DNA of 64,000 nucleotides from Seminavis robusta (GCA_903772945.1 CAICTM010000219.1:1-64000); one strand, 5' to 3'; numbered from the stretch's first letter, positions 1 through 10,549 are shown. The notes: generated from the letters alone by a model not told the origin. Made by a program: numbers and translations.

Positions 1-1627
1 CACTTATGATTCCTGAGTTCCACGATAATAGAATTATCGAATGGAATTTACACGTCACCAAGAACTTGGGGGCGCATGACATGATCATAGGTCAAGACAC
101 TCTCTCCGACCTAAGAATCAAGTTTGATTTCACTACCATGTCAATGGAGTGGAACAGCATATTTTTCCCTGTGAAAGATGGCGATACCGATAGAGAAGAG
201 AACTTCTCCATTCCTGATCCTGCAGCTGTCAGCGACAATGCAGATAGTCTCAAGAAGATTCTTGATGCAACATACGAACAGACTGACTTTTAAAAGGCAG
301 ATGTGCCAGAGTCGAAATCAGTTAAATAAGGAAGAGCAAGAACTGCCTCATGCCTTCTCGACCAAGTGCTCCGACCCAGTCGATGGTACTTTGGGAAAGT
401 TGCAAATGGACGACTACGAAGTAGAACTTCGTCCCGACGCTAAATCCTATTATACTAGGGCTCACCCTACTCCACGTGTCCATGCCAACACTCTCAAGAC
501 AGAGGCCGAACGTCTCTGCAAGGCAGGAGTACTTAAAAAGATAAACTGTTCCGAGTGGACGGCACCAACAGTTATCATTCCCAAGAAGGATGGATCCACA
601 CGGTTCATCTCCGACTTCCGGGAACTGAACAAAAAGATTAAGCTAAAACTGTGTCCGATCCCAAGAATGCGAGACAGGCTACCAAATCCAGACGGATTCC
701 TCCACGCTATGCCAATGGGCCTATGCTATAGCCCCGACATCTTCCAAAGGAAGATGAAAACACGCATGCATGACTTAGAAAATGTCCGTGCATACATTGA
801 TGATCAACTCATCCTAACTGACGACGATCTAGTAGATCACGTTGAATAGTTAGATGAATTTTTTCAAAGACTTCAAGAAGTCGGATTTAAAATCAACACT
901 ACCAAGTTCTTCCTTTCAGAAGAACTTGAGTATCTAGACCATTGGATTACTCGAGAAGGAATCCAACCCTTAACTAAAGGACAATAGATGTGATCCAGAT
1001 ATCGCTCCTCCTACGAATAGGAAGGAACTTCGTAGATTCATTGGACCAATGAACTACCAGCCAGATACATGAATCAGACGATCACATGTACACTTCATTG
1101 CTGGACAATGATTGATCCCGTAACCGAATGGTTCGGGATTACCAAGGTCTGCTCCAAGACAGCAGACGAAGTAACCATCGTTCTAAAAACAGATGTGGGT
1201 TACCCAGTATCCATGACCGGCTGAGGTTATCATGAACAGAGGACGTGAGTTCCGCGCAGAGGTCGAGAAGACTCTCCGGGATGAACATGGACTTCGTCGC
1301 AAGTTCACGCGCGTCAATCGTGACAAGATTCACAACATCCGTTTCGAAGCAAACTGGAAATACATCAAGGAACGTCGCCAACGACTTATCCAGAAAAACA
1401 ACGATAGGGAGAACACGACACGTGTCCCTCATCAACACAATGTCGACGATACTGTGATGATTCATCAGTATCAGCACCGCAAGTACGGTCAGCCAAAGTA
1501 CAAAGGTCCTTACCACATAGACCGAGTCAATAACAATAGCACTGTATGGCTCCGACATGCTACCGCCAATGGCGGCACAGTCTACCAGACTTGGAACATA
1601 AGGTATTTACACCCATACAAGGCCTGA
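1..1627 (+). pseudogene. Decayed Ty3/gypsy-type pol (protease-RT-integrase), 5' cut by the window edge
   Basis: Remnant of a retrotransposon polyprotein. Positions 3-293 encode the end of a retropepsin-like domain (HDMIIGQDTLSDL, then an FDF/W block). The frame then changes, and 300-846 encode the fingers and palm of a reverse transcriptase: KKDGSTRFISDFRELN is followed by the YIDD active-site box at about 791-802. The block that normally carries the first catalytic Asp, between RLPNPDGF and MPMGLCYSPD, is missing, so this is an internal deletion of several tens of codons. A TAG stop at 847-849 interrupts the thumb, and matching sequence continues in frame beyond it. Fragments of connection domain (about 1009-1070) and integrase core (about 1088-1220) follow. 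An open integrase C-terminal part, with a YKGPYHI-type block, ends at 1627. The copy cannot encode a working enzyme. The family call is firm; exact break points are approximate. Confidence 0.85.
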
Positions 1628-2150
1628 TCCCCTTGTAGGATTGCCATCGTGCGACGCACATGTCTACATCCAATCTCCGGAGAGTGCCCCGCACTTTAAT
1701 TCATATGTTCTCCTTGTCCGACTGATGTCGTGCCTTCTGTGACCCTTGTCAGAGGGCGAATGCAATACACGGCTCTTAGCCTTATTCGCGACTCGATCGT
1801 AGATAGGGTTTGAGTTCGACTCATGACTGAGTCTTTCGTGAATAGTCATTGAGACAGGGTTCTCATGACCGCTAGTCATACTAGGTCGATGGTGAAACAT
1901 CGGGCTAGATATTTAGCTGGCGTGGAGAGATTCCACGCTACTAGATAAATGCTAGACGAATCTTCCATGCGTTCCGTTTTTGGATCTTGGAGTGAGTAGG
2001 ATTGCTACCGCAACCTACTCTATCACACTTTACAGTCTCCTGCGGGAGTTCAGATCTACGATCCTTTGATTGTGGATCTCTCTCATTGATTAGTTTTCAT
2101 AGCTTTCTAATCCTCTCATAACTTTCATTCTCTCAAACTCAAAACACTCG
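1628..2150 (+). repeat. Probable 3' untranslated region and LTR of the gypsy remnant
   Basis: Non-coding sequence lies directly downstream of the integrase stop. It contains several short inverted pieces (for example GGCGTGGAGAGATTCCACGC around 1919-1938) and could run from TGTCTACATCC near 1660 to CAAAACA near 2146, giving TG...CA ends. The 5' LTR is outside the window, so the ends cannot be verified by comparison. It is called from position and lack of coding capacity only. Confidence 0.35.
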
Positions 2151-2174
2151 AAAGATCTTTACACTAGCTTTTAG

Positions 2175-2666
2175 CGTAGTGCAGTTAGTATAGTTGCCGC
2201 GACACCCGCCAGAGCCACAGGAAGAACAACAACAACAACTACAACACTGCCTAATTCCAAAGTTGAGGACCATTACCGGTTTCAACTGGTGAAGAAGCAT
2301 TCCTGTCTGTGCAATGTTTGGAATGAATGGTTTGGCCTGGATGAGTTCGCGGACGCTTATGGTGGCATTGAAGGGCGCAACAAAGTCCACAAAAACCGTT
2401 GGAGGAAATACTTAGACAGCAACCTCTTCTCTGCTCACAAGCGAGTTGTGAAAGGAGCGGAGGCATATGCGGCAGAAACGAAACAGGATGCCAAGGCTGT
2501 TATTGCCGAATGGGAAGACTTTTTTACAGAAGTGAAGGGCTCTATGGGCTTATTGGTTAAGGTCCTACAGGGAAAGAAACTCATCAAAGTTGGCAAGGTA
2601 CGAGGAAATTCGCTAAAAAAGCAACTCGAAAAGCAACAACAACAACAAGCCGAACAGGCAACGTAG
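2175..2666 (+). pseudogene. GCR1_C-like DNA-binding domain fragment, possible Crypton-type recombinase tail
   Basis: The frame is open from 2175 to the stop at 2664-2666 but has no upstream ATG, so the 5' part is missing or lies in another exon. After a Thr-rich linker comes a domain with W-x-EWFGL, ADAYGGIEGRNK, RWRKYL and S-x-KR blocks. This resembles the GCR1_C DNA-binding domain of yeast Gcr1 and of Crypton tyrosine-recombinase transposons. The C-terminus is Lys/Gln-rich (KKQLEKQQQQQ). No recombinase catalytic domain with the R...HxxR...Y signature is seen nearby. It sits directly against the retrotransposon end, which fits a mobile-element graveyard. The family assignment is by eye and moderate; it could also be a cellular domain captured from such an element. 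Confidence 0.45.
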
Positions 2667-2706
2667 ACGTAGAGGTAGCAGTAGTAGCTACTAGATTTAA
2701 AACTAA

Positions 2707-3333
2707 CTAAAGCCCTGTTGGAATAATGTCTTGGTCGTGGAGGAAATTCTCCAGCTCCTGAAGGCGGTTCTCCAATGCATCGAGTCGGTCAACAAGGGAT
2801 CGGCGCTCCTGGTGGCTCGCGGCGAGCTGGTCCTCTTGCGATGCCAACCTTTGTAAGAGCAAGCGAACAGTGCGTCTGGTGTCTGTAGGAGATAGAGAAT
2901 AGCGAGAAATAGAGGGGTTGTTAAAACTCCAGGCACCTGCACGCGCAATATCTGCAGGCGAAACCTCTTGGTCAATCATTCTGACACCCATGGAACGTAA
3001 GCGATTGTGGGGAACCAAAGGCAAATTGGTTGGACCTTCCTCCATTTCCTCGATAAAATCAAAGGGGAGCAATCTTTCGCTGTTATCCAAGAGCACGACC
3101 TTACAGTTGAGGGTGTCGGTGGGTTCCTTAAAGGTCGCGACTTGGTAGCGATTTGATCCAAACAGTTGTACCCTCAGTGTAATCGGTCTTAACCATAGTA
3201 GGTGCTGTTTCGAAGCAATTTGTGAGGTGCTTCCGATTGCTCTCTCCATGAGGATACGCCTGTTGTTTAGTGTAGAAGCAATAGTACCGACACCATGTGT
3301 GTAGTCAGTAGGCCCTCCCTGTATGCGAGACAT
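2707..3333 (-). CDS. Orphan 208-residue protein with C-terminal coiled coil
   Basis: Intact ATG-to-stop frame of 208 residues. I do not recognise the family. The N-terminal two thirds look globular, with alternating hydrophobic positions around residues 45-90 (for example VQLFGSNRYQVATF and CKVVLLDN) that suggest beta strands. Residues about 150-200 form a strong heptad pattern (VRLLLQRLASQEDQL, then LVDRLDALENRLQELENFL), a likely coiled coil for dimerisation. There is no signal peptide or membrane segment. It is convergent with the GCR1_C-like fragment, about 40 bp from its stop, so it could belong to the same mobile element. That link is only positional. Confidence 0.55.
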   Translation of the reverse strand: MSRIQGGPTDYTHGVGTIASTLNNRRILMERAIGSTSQIASKQHLLWLRPITLRVQLFGSNRYQVATFKEPTDTLNCKVVLLDNSERLLPFDFIEEMEEGPTNLPLVPHNRLRSMGVRMIDQEVSPADIARAGAWSFNNPSISRYSLSPTDTRRTVRLLLQRLASQEDQLAASHQERRSLVDRLDALENRLQELENFLHDQDIIPTGL

Positions 3334-3955
3334 ACTGGCTCGTTCTTCTTACTTAAGCGTACCTCTAGGCCATCTGATTGCTTTCTGACGCATGACTGAA
3401 TGTCTCTGTTTGACCACCGAGGTGCGAAACTCCGAGTACGTCACCAGGTCACCTTTCGCATGCCCATGCTGTGTGGCTGGTGCAAATTTGAAAGTCGGAC
3501 AGCCTGACCTCCCCGCTCACTGGAACATCCCTTTCAGAGAAGCCTTTCGCTGGGCGGTGGCCCAAATGACCGAGTAGAATCAGTACTGGAAACTCCCGTA
3601 GGAGTGCTCAATAATCCCTTCCTAAAAGGTTGGGCTGTCCTAATTTCAATTTTGGCTCAGCAGTACTCCATCTACAACCGACTACGCTCCTAAAGCAATC
3701 CCAGGTATATAGGAGTCAATTATTAACAGATAATTTGGTCTCCCAGACCACGCTCCTTTTGGTTTCCCCCTCAGTTGCACTCCAAAATCGATTTGCGGGC
3801 GTTTACTGTGTAAATTAGAGTACCGGCACTTCAGTTGCAGAATCAACGGTCATGTTTATCCCTAAGTACCAAACCTGTACTTAACGTGTTTTAACGTCTG
3901 TACACGTGTGTGTGCCCTTCGATTCGATTCCATCCAATCGTCCATCAAGTCTTTT
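3334..3955. other. Intergenic, no gene seen
   Basis: Only short frames without recognisable domains. No repeat of note before the direct-repeat family that begins near 3960. Confidence 0.5.
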
Positions 3956-3959
3956 TTGA

Positions 3960-4355
3960 AGGCACAGCGCTGACTTCTCTCCCTCATTGAATTGCTATGG
4001 CAAACAGGAGAGAAATCCGAGCTTGGCCGACAAGAATCGAATCGATCGATCGATCGATCCAACGACTGCTACGGTGGTACGGAGGTAAGCATACCTATAA
4101 TCAAGAGTGTTATTGAAGGGGCAGATTCGAAAGCCATCCACCATTGAATTTCTATGGACCACAGGAAGGCAGTCAGATCTCGGCCGTCAACAGGTGAGTT
4201 GTTTTATTTATTCGAGTCGATCGATCGCACCTCTATTATCTCTGTTATCCAAGCCTCACTCAAGCCGGTTGACTCTGGTACAGAAGCGAAAGCCATCCCT
4301 CATTGAATCCTATGGACCGGGGGAAGGCAGTCAGTTCTCGGCCCATGACGGCCAA
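3960..4355 (+). repeat. Three degenerate direct repeats spaced about 150-160 bp
   Basis: A block containing CATTGAAT, CTATGG and then GGAAGGCAGTCAG or a variant recurs at about 3980-4040, 4124-4195 and 4280-4355. The second and third copies share the longest match (AAAGCCATCC, CATTGAAT, CTATGGACC, AGGCAGTCAG, CTCGGCC). A GATCGATC microsatellite sits at about 4040-4058 between the first two copies. Confidence 0.65.
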
Positions 4356-4736
4356 GTTGGTGCCATTTGAAAAGCAAGGGTAAGTGGCTGGTTTTCTTCA
4401 GTTTAGCACAGAAAACAAAACTCATATCTATTCGTTGTTTTCTCTGCTGCACTGCTGACGGCCCATGAAATACCATTGCGTCGAGTCCTTTTCGAATGAT
4501 TGATTGCTCCGGATAACAAGAAGATGAGAGGCTACGGCTACGGAGGAGGAGGCTCTGTTAACTCCAGCCCTACCAACAGCCTGAAGCCTATCGTCGTCGA
4601 GTCGTTGAAAGGCAACAGCCACCGGAAGAGGCAACAACACACAAGAGAGTGGATCCTCCTACCGGATTCATCCCTTCTTGTGATTTCCTACTGTTTTGGT
4701 GGTGATTCCTGTGTCGGTACCCATTTTCCTGTATGC

Positions 4737-5600
4737 GCAAGTCAAGTACTGTTGCCACTAGCTATACGGCTATGCGGCAGCTGGCTAGAATGGCTGGATT
4801 GACAATATTCGGTTGTGCATGTATTCGTCATAAAGATCCAATGCGAGGTAACCGAGTGCAGCGAGCAAAGTCGAACCTGAGTGTGTTCGGTACTGTTGCC
4901 ACTGTCACCGATCGATGTAACTCTACGGTAACTGGCTACAATGGCTGGATTGACAATCTTCGGTTGTGCATGTATTCGTCATAAGGACCCAATGCGAGGT
5001 ACTGGTAACCGTAGCGAGCAAAGCCAAACTTTCGGTACTGTTGCCACTGTCGTCGATGTAGCTATACCGCAGCCGGCTACAATGGGTGGATTCATAATGT
5101 TCGGTTGTGCATGTAGTCTATTCGTCAGAAGGATCCAATGCAAGATACCGGCAACGGAGTGTAGCCTGCAAAGCGGAACCTGAGTGTGTTCGGTACTGTT
5201 GACACTCTCGCCAATGTAACTGTACGGTAGTGGACTACAATGGCTGGATTAACAATAGTCGGTTTTGTGCATGTATTCGTCATAAGGATCCAATGCGAGG
5301 TAACCGAGTGCAGCGAGCAAAGCGGAACCTGAGTGTGTTCGGTACAGTTGCCACTGTCACTGATCGATGAACTCTACTGTAACTGGCTACGATGGCTGGA
5401 TTGACAATGTTCGGTTGTGCATGTATTCGTCATAAGGATCCAATGCAAGGTCCTGGTAACGGAGTGTAGCCAGTAAAGTGGAACCTGAGTGTGTTCGGTA
5501 CTGTTGACACTGTCACGGATCGATGTAACTCTCTGCCAACGGTAGGTACCGTAGCTGGCTATACAATGGCTGGATCAAGTAGCGAGCAAACTGAGGAAAC
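4737..5600 (+). repeat. Tandem array of about 150-bp units, five copies plus partial ends
   Basis: Units begin with ATGGCTGGATT at about 4790, 4941, 5082 (variant ATGGGTGGATT), 5240, 5392 and 5566, giving periods of about 151, 141, 158, 152 and 174 bp. Each unit carries TTCGGTTGTGCATGTA, ATTCGTCA, GATCCAATGC, GTGTTCGGTACTGTTG and a GTAACTGGCTAC-like end. A partial unit precedes the first and a truncated one ends the array. The copies differ by many substitutions and small indels, so the array is old. Frames inside it are short and not conserved, so it is probably not coding. Confidence 0.85.
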
Positions 5601-6023
5601 AGGAGACCAACGCTGAAAAAAAGCCGAATTAATTAATAGTCTGGTACTAGATATCTCTGGGATTTTTAATTAGAGTAGCTATTAGAGTTCAGGTTGTCAT
5701 GTGTTCTGAAAGTCATTATTTATGAGGGAAAGGGGCGTTTATTAGCTGAAGGAGTTGAGAAAGGTCGACAGTCGACAGGCTGAACGGATGTTTTGGAGCA
5801 GCCAGGGTTTCTAAAAAGCTTGCGAGGACCAAGCTTCCTGGCTTGTTGTGTTGTGGATGGTGATCCTAGCTAGCTAGAGTTGCCTCATCCTAGCTAGAGT
5901 CGCCTCATACACCTGCCACATTTGTATGAAGGAGTTTCCCTTGAGGGCTGCTAGCTAGCTAATAGTAGTAGATCTCCTCTACCGTTCCTTCAATTTCGTT
6001 CGATTTGAAGATTGAAAGCAAGG
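5601..6023. promoter_or_regulatory. Upstream region of the first CRAL-TRIO-like gene
   Basis: Non-coding, with duplicated CCTAGCTAGAGT(C/T)GCCTCAT words around 5868-5908 and a CTAGCTAGCTAA run near 5950. No clear TATA box in the last 100 bp. Called regulatory only by position. Confidence 0.3.
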
Positions 6024-7118
6024 ATGAACATAGGAGCCGAAGCACCAATAGACCAAGTGGCTGTAAGAGCAAATGAAGACGTCGAAGGGGAGAATCCCCC
6101 AAATGAAGAGGTGAGGCCCCGAAACGAGGATGCCCCTGCTCCTGCTCCAGAAGAAGAAGATGGAAGCGAAGAAAACCAACGACCTGAAAACGAGAATGCT
6201 GCTCCGGAAGAAGATGATGGGAACGAAGAAAACCATCAGCCCCAAAACGAGGATGCTGCTCCTGCGGCAGAAGATGATGATGCGAACGAAGAAAATCAGC
6301 AGCAACGTCCAGTGCCCCCTCCAGTGGATCGGTCCATGGACCTTACAAATCAAGAACGCCAATGGGCTCGGACCATCAAAGCAGCCATTGAGAGCTGCCC
6401 TGATCTGGACAAACTCTCTGATTTTGAGTACTGCCAGTTGGCAATTATTGATCAGGGTAATGTGGGAGCTGCTGTTGACAGAGCCGTATCCTTACAGGGA
6501 TTTCGGCAGGAATATGATATTCCAAATACTCTGGAAGATGCACTAGTGGCTTTGCGGAACCATGTATTATTGATGCCCCAATTCATTCTCGATTTTCCCT
6601 ACAACCACTCCTCTGGTGGATACACCCTTATTGAAGATATGAGACGCTGTGATCTGCAGATACTGGGAACAGAGAAAGGTTGGAAAATGCATGCTGCAGG
6701 CCTCTACTATATGTTGCATGCCATGGGCCCAGACTTCCACAGTATTCGAACTGGGATCACATATGTGTTTGAGTGTGATAGATTCAGTTTGGCCTCCAAC
6801 TTGGACTTCAAGATTACAAAGAATGTCTGCACAGATGTGTTCTGTGTGTACCCTTTTACCACTCACAAGCTGAACTTCTTTCATACTGGCCTCTTTGCCA
6901 ACATGCTGATCTCCTCATGTCGCACGGTGTTGCCCAAGTCAATTGCTTCCAAATTCCATGTTGGTTGTGTGTTCCCTGATGGTCGCTTGAGCCAATTTTA
7001 CAATACACCTGATCCACAAACTGCAATGGAACGAACAATCAGGAACATGCAAAAGAGTGTTCGGAGACGATACGCAATGCAAGCTGCGTTTCAAGTGGAT
7101 TGCACTAATCATATGTAA
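6024..7118 (+). CDS. Acidic CRAL-TRIO-like protein, copy A
   Basis: 364 residues from the first ATG (MNIGAEAP). Residues about 15-95 are an acidic, repetitive tail with several variants of (P/D)GNEENxxPxNEDAAPAxED, likely disordered. From about residue 106 (LTNQERQWARTI) to the end is a folded domain: a helical lead-in (DLDKLSDFEYCQLAIID), a core with RTGITYVFECDRF, and a C-terminal part with LNFFHTGLFANMLISSCRTVLP and KFHVGC. The last part resembles the end of CRAL-TRIO/Sec14 lipid-binding domains (strand, N/H-x-G/P, long helix, LP, strand), so a hydrophobic-ligand-binding role is plausible but unproven. No signal peptide or membrane segment is seen. Closely related to the gene at 12845-13876 and more distantly to 34107-35066. 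Confidence 0.8.
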   Translation: MNIGAEAPIDQVAVRANEDVEGENPPNEEVRPRNEDAPAPAPEEEDGSEENQRPENENAAPEEDDGNEENHQPQNEDAAPAAEDDDANEENQQQRPVPPPVDRSMDLTNQERQWARTIKAAIESCPDLDKLSDFEYCQLAIIDQGNVGAAVDRAVSLQGFRQEYDIPNTLEDALVALRNHVLLMPQFILDFPYNHSSGGYTLIEDMRRCDLQILGTEKGWKMHAAGLYYMLHAMGPDFHSIRTGITYVFECDRFSLASNLDFKITKNVCTDVFCVYPFTTHKLNFFHTGLFANMLISSCRTVLPKSIASKFHVGCVFPDGRLSQFYNTPDPQTAMERTIRNMQKSVRRRYAMQAAFQVDCTNHM

Positions 7119-7754
7119 ATAATTGCTTTGTTGCTCTGATGTACTATATCTAAATGTTACTTTGTGGATAGGTAGCTACAGTAGCTACCCAGCTTTATAA
7201 GAGGAGAGTAGTATCCATTTTAATTTAGAAATGTCAACATTGTTGACCGAGCACGCAAAGCTTGGGGCAAATCTTTGGCGGGGTAGGAAGCGCAGTCCAA
7301 ATTGGTGACACACACATCTATAGCTGTAGTACGGCACCACGTTCGGATAAGCCCCGGAAGGAAAATCACCGCGCACAAGGTCAGGACTACCCAGCCACTC
7401 TTGGACCTGGTAGTCCCACATCTGGACGTCCAACACCTCTCTAGGACAACTCCCGGATTTCCTCACACACCATGGCTCAGCACCAGGACCTACCGTAGCG
7501 CTACCGGTACAGTCTATGCCATCCCCAACAGGTCCCAGCACGGGGGGGGGAGGTGATGACCCTCTGGCTCTAAAACCACTTCGTAGGAAATGCAATTCTG
7601 GCTTGGAGAGCTGAAACTACAAGAAAGTATTCATTGAACTGAATTCATCTGACAAGCCCAAACTCTATGCATGTAGTCTCATTTAGTAACCAATGTCGTT
7701 GCTTATGTTTTTGTTACAGCACCATGAACAGAGAAAGAAAAATACGGTGTGTAC
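7119..7754. other. Intergenic between convergent genes; no supported gene
   Basis: A 136-residue minus-strand frame (7185-7595) has no recognisable domain and an unlikely composition. A run of nine G at about 7543-7551 and ACCGGTA words are present. Confidence 0.4.
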
Positions 7755-8672
7755 TTAAAAGAAGAGACCTCCCTCGTCTTCATCATCATCATCATCGCAA
7801 AGCGGGTACACCACCATCCCACTGTTGGGATACCATAAACCACTCTCCTCACGACGAGGGGCATTGACACTCAAGTCATCATCATCTTCATCGGACGATG
7901 TGCTGGAATCATCCGAGTACGACAAGGAGTCATCATCTTCTTCGGTTCGTTCTCGCAAGCTCAAAAAGGTATCATCCAAGTCCAGAATACTGCTGCATCG
8001 ACTGCTGTTGCTGCTATCAAAGCAACTGACGGAGGATGATGCAGGAATGTCATGGACCAAAGAGAAGAGGGTATCTGACTGTGATAGTTTGCCAATAGAT
8101 CGACTCTTTCGCCGTCTTTGCAGAGAGCAATGACTGGAATCGGACGAAACGGAAATGGAGGAACAAACCACCGAAGAAGATGTGGTTGTGGTGGAAATGG
8201 TAGTCGGGAGAGGAGAAGAACTTGGAGAAATTTGGATGCTACTACTAGAACTGGCAGTGGAAGATTCAGAGCAGGGGGCTGCCGGTGAGGCGGCAGTAGC
8301 GTGGTTCTGCAAGGTAGAAAGTGAGAATAATCTTCTCTTTTTCGTTTGAGAGGAAAACAAGCTGGAAGAATCGTGGGTAGCCTCCCAACTGCTGCTGTCG
8401 GTGGGAAGAGTTCCTGATGGCAAGCTGTCCTTGCCATCCGAGCTGCGATCTTCTCGGTCCAATGTAGCAACATCCGAAAACATGCAGGACAAGGACCGTG
8501 TAATAAAGGTAGAGAGATCCTTAGTAGTAGTGCATCGTTTGGATGGTACCTCTTCTGGTTCCACAGAACGCTTCCGGCGGAGATTGACCGTTGGATTCTC
8601 ACTTCTCCCCCTCATGGAGGCAGAATTCATGGTATTAGTAGTTGTCGACCCTTGCGAGTTATCTTGTATCAT
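7755..8672 (-). CDS. Ser-rich nuclear-type protein with RSLSxxFSD motif, copy A
   Basis: 305 residues, about one quarter Ser, largely disordered. A basic patch NLRRKRS and a second one SKRC precede the motif LSTFITRSLSCMFSDVA (about residues 53-69). This motif recurs as LTSYIKRSLSGIFSDIA in the protein at 14536-16809. Downstream come a basic QTKKRRLFSLSTL patch, RRRKSRS, poly-Asp/Ser stretches and an acidic tail (DDDDDEDEGG). The features fit a nuclear regulatory protein, with an amphipathic peptide as possible interaction motif and an acidic tail, but no known domain is present. A TATAAAAG box lies about 75 bp upstream of the ATG. The start is the first ATG (MIQDNSQG); internal Met15 or Met20 could also serve. 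Confidence 0.65.
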   Translation of the reverse strand: MIQDNSQGSTTTNTMNSASMRGRSENPTVNLRRKRSVEPEEVPSKRCTTTKDLSTFITRSLSCMFSDVATLDREDRSSDGKDSLPSGTLPTDSSSWEATHDSSSLFSSQTKKRRLFSLSTLQNHATAASPAAPCSESSTASSSSSIQISPSSSPLPTTISTTTTSSSVVCSSISVSSDSSHCSLQRRRKSRSIGKLSQSDTLFSLVHDIPASSSVSCFDSSNSSRCSSILDLDDTFLSLRERTEEDDDSLSYSDDSSTSSDEDDDDLSVNAPRREESGLWYPNSGMVVYPLCDDDDDEDEGGLFF

Positions 8673-8746
8673 GGCTGCAGGATTATGTAATATACCTCTG
8701 CTGACTGTGGTATGATGCCTGAGATGATAGCGCTCTCGAGAAGGGT

Positions 8747-8754
8747 CTTTTATA
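8747..8754 (-). promoter_or_regulatory. TATA box (TATAAAAG) of the Ser-rich gene
   Basis: A minus-strand TATAAAAG lies 75 bp upstream of the ATG at 8672. This spacing fits a core promoter with a 5' untranslated region of about 40-50 nt. Confidence 0.5.
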
Positions 8755-10549
8755 GTCTTCTACCGCTGGGCAAGGCTAGGCTAGAATGACTGACCAATGC
8801 TGTGGTTAAAAAGGTGCTCGATGAATGCTACCGAAGTGATAATGAGCGGAAGAGAACACAAGGAAACTAACGCAGCAAATTTTGGTTCCAGTGGCGGCCT
8901 GCTGCTCTTGTGAAACATTGTCCCTCATCAGGACAATGCCATGGCAAGACGTAGTATCATTGGCCGGAACACGTGCGATGTTTACCTCCCAACAGCAACC
9001 TGCGAAGAAAAGCAGCAGTAGAGGGACACACCGCAATTGGCGTCGTGGCCCGCAGTTGACGAACCAGATCTACAACTACCCAACACCCAAACCTCTCTTC
9101 TTATAATTACCATGGCTCCAAAGCGGTGCATCATCGACCATCCCGCCCAAGTGAAACCAGCTTGGAACCATACCAGCGCAGAAGAACGGCCTTCGTTGTG
9201 GGTAAAACGTGTGACGTGTAGTGTGGGATGGTGTTACGTCATTCTCGAGACGTCCCTCGAGATTTTTATTCGCGTCATCAAAGCAGATTGTCGTGGATAC
9301 TTTATGCATGACTGAATGTCACTATTAAATAGCCAGCTGCCAAGAGCCAAGAGCCCAAAAGATGTCGAAGTCAAAGACTCGTCACTCACTCGATCACATC
9401 ACAGATACCGGTAGATGCAAGGGAAAGGGAAAGTCAGACACCAGCCGGAGTAGCACACGCCCCTCACAAGACCACCCAACCCTGGTACAAGACAACACTC
9501 CCTAGCTAGTTATTATTGCCCACCTCACTCTTGTTGTTCAACAATGTTGTCCTTGGCTTGAACCTGCTGTTCTTCTATTAATAGAAGTTTTGGAGGAGGA
9601 ATGTAAACGATTGGCTGGCAGGACCAAACAAGAGGAGCAAATAATGCTGCCTCCTGCAAGGATGACAGATGACAGCGCTTGGCTGGGTCAGGAGGAGCTG
9701 TCTGTCACAAACACCTTGTGGCTGTCGCTCGTTGGCCTGGTAGGTAGTAGTCTACTCCAGCCCCCATGGCTGGCTGATGGAGCGAGAGTCGAGTCGTCTG
9801 CCTTATGCCGGAAGCCGCCTCTGTAGGCAGCAGATCAGCCTCTCGTGTACGTCTTGCTTGTTCCAGCTCTTTGCTATGTACGAATTTCATTGTGCTGAAT
9901 GGGGATTGCTCCGAATCGAATCCACCAGTCCACCAGCAACCACAAGGCACAAGCAACTCGTACTAGTAGTCTTAAACTAGCTGACGCCACGCAGCCATGG
10001 GCCAGTGATCTAGTTACCTAGCAAGCTGCCTGGCTAGCTAGGCCGAGGCAGATGTTGAATGAGAGACGAATGCATCCTCCTCCCTTTATCACGTGCGCAT
10101 GGATGCCTTCTACCGTGACACTAGTAGACTAGCTAGTAGTGCAGGTGCCTTCAAGAGTAACATCTTTCTACAGTACGGTACAACAGCTCTGCACCGGCCT
10201 CGAAGGTGCTGTCCTCTCAAAGCCCATGCTAAGATAGCGGCTACTAGTACGTTACCAAGTAACTTGTACCGGTACCTACCGGTACTACCGGTAGCGTACC
10301 GTAGGAGCTCACATGAGTTTTTTAGCTTTGCAGATTGCTTTCTTTCGTCAGTCTCAAATAATGTGACTGGACTTGAAGCTTTCTCATTCGATTCGATTCA
10401 TTGGACTCCTCTCCCACCACCAATTTGCGCTTCTCATCGAGACGACGCTTCTCAACGCCTTGATCCTTGGCAAACGAACGACCATGGTCATTTAACTTCT
10501 CGCTTGACTGCCGATGCATGAGATCATCACTTACTTCATCCTGACCACC
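8755..10549. other. Intergenic, about 1.8 kb, divergent promoters; no gene seen
   Basis: Several 60-140 codon frames occur on both strands but none has a recognisable domain. The region is rich in CTAGCTAG words (9502, 10030, 10130) and in ACCGGTA/GTACCGGT runs at 10258-10310. Confidence 0.45.

Noticed and set aside
6567-6884. 105-codon antisense frame in copy A that matches one at 13079-13396 opposite copy B
   Set aside because: Conservation is explained by the near-identical sense proteins. No start context or domain.
7185-7595. 136-codon minus-strand frame
   Set aside because: No domain, odd composition and no relation to neighbours.
10093-10521. 142-codon plus-strand frame just upstream of the JmjC gene
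   Set aside because: Includes palindromic ACCGGTA tracts and looks like translated promoter sequence.
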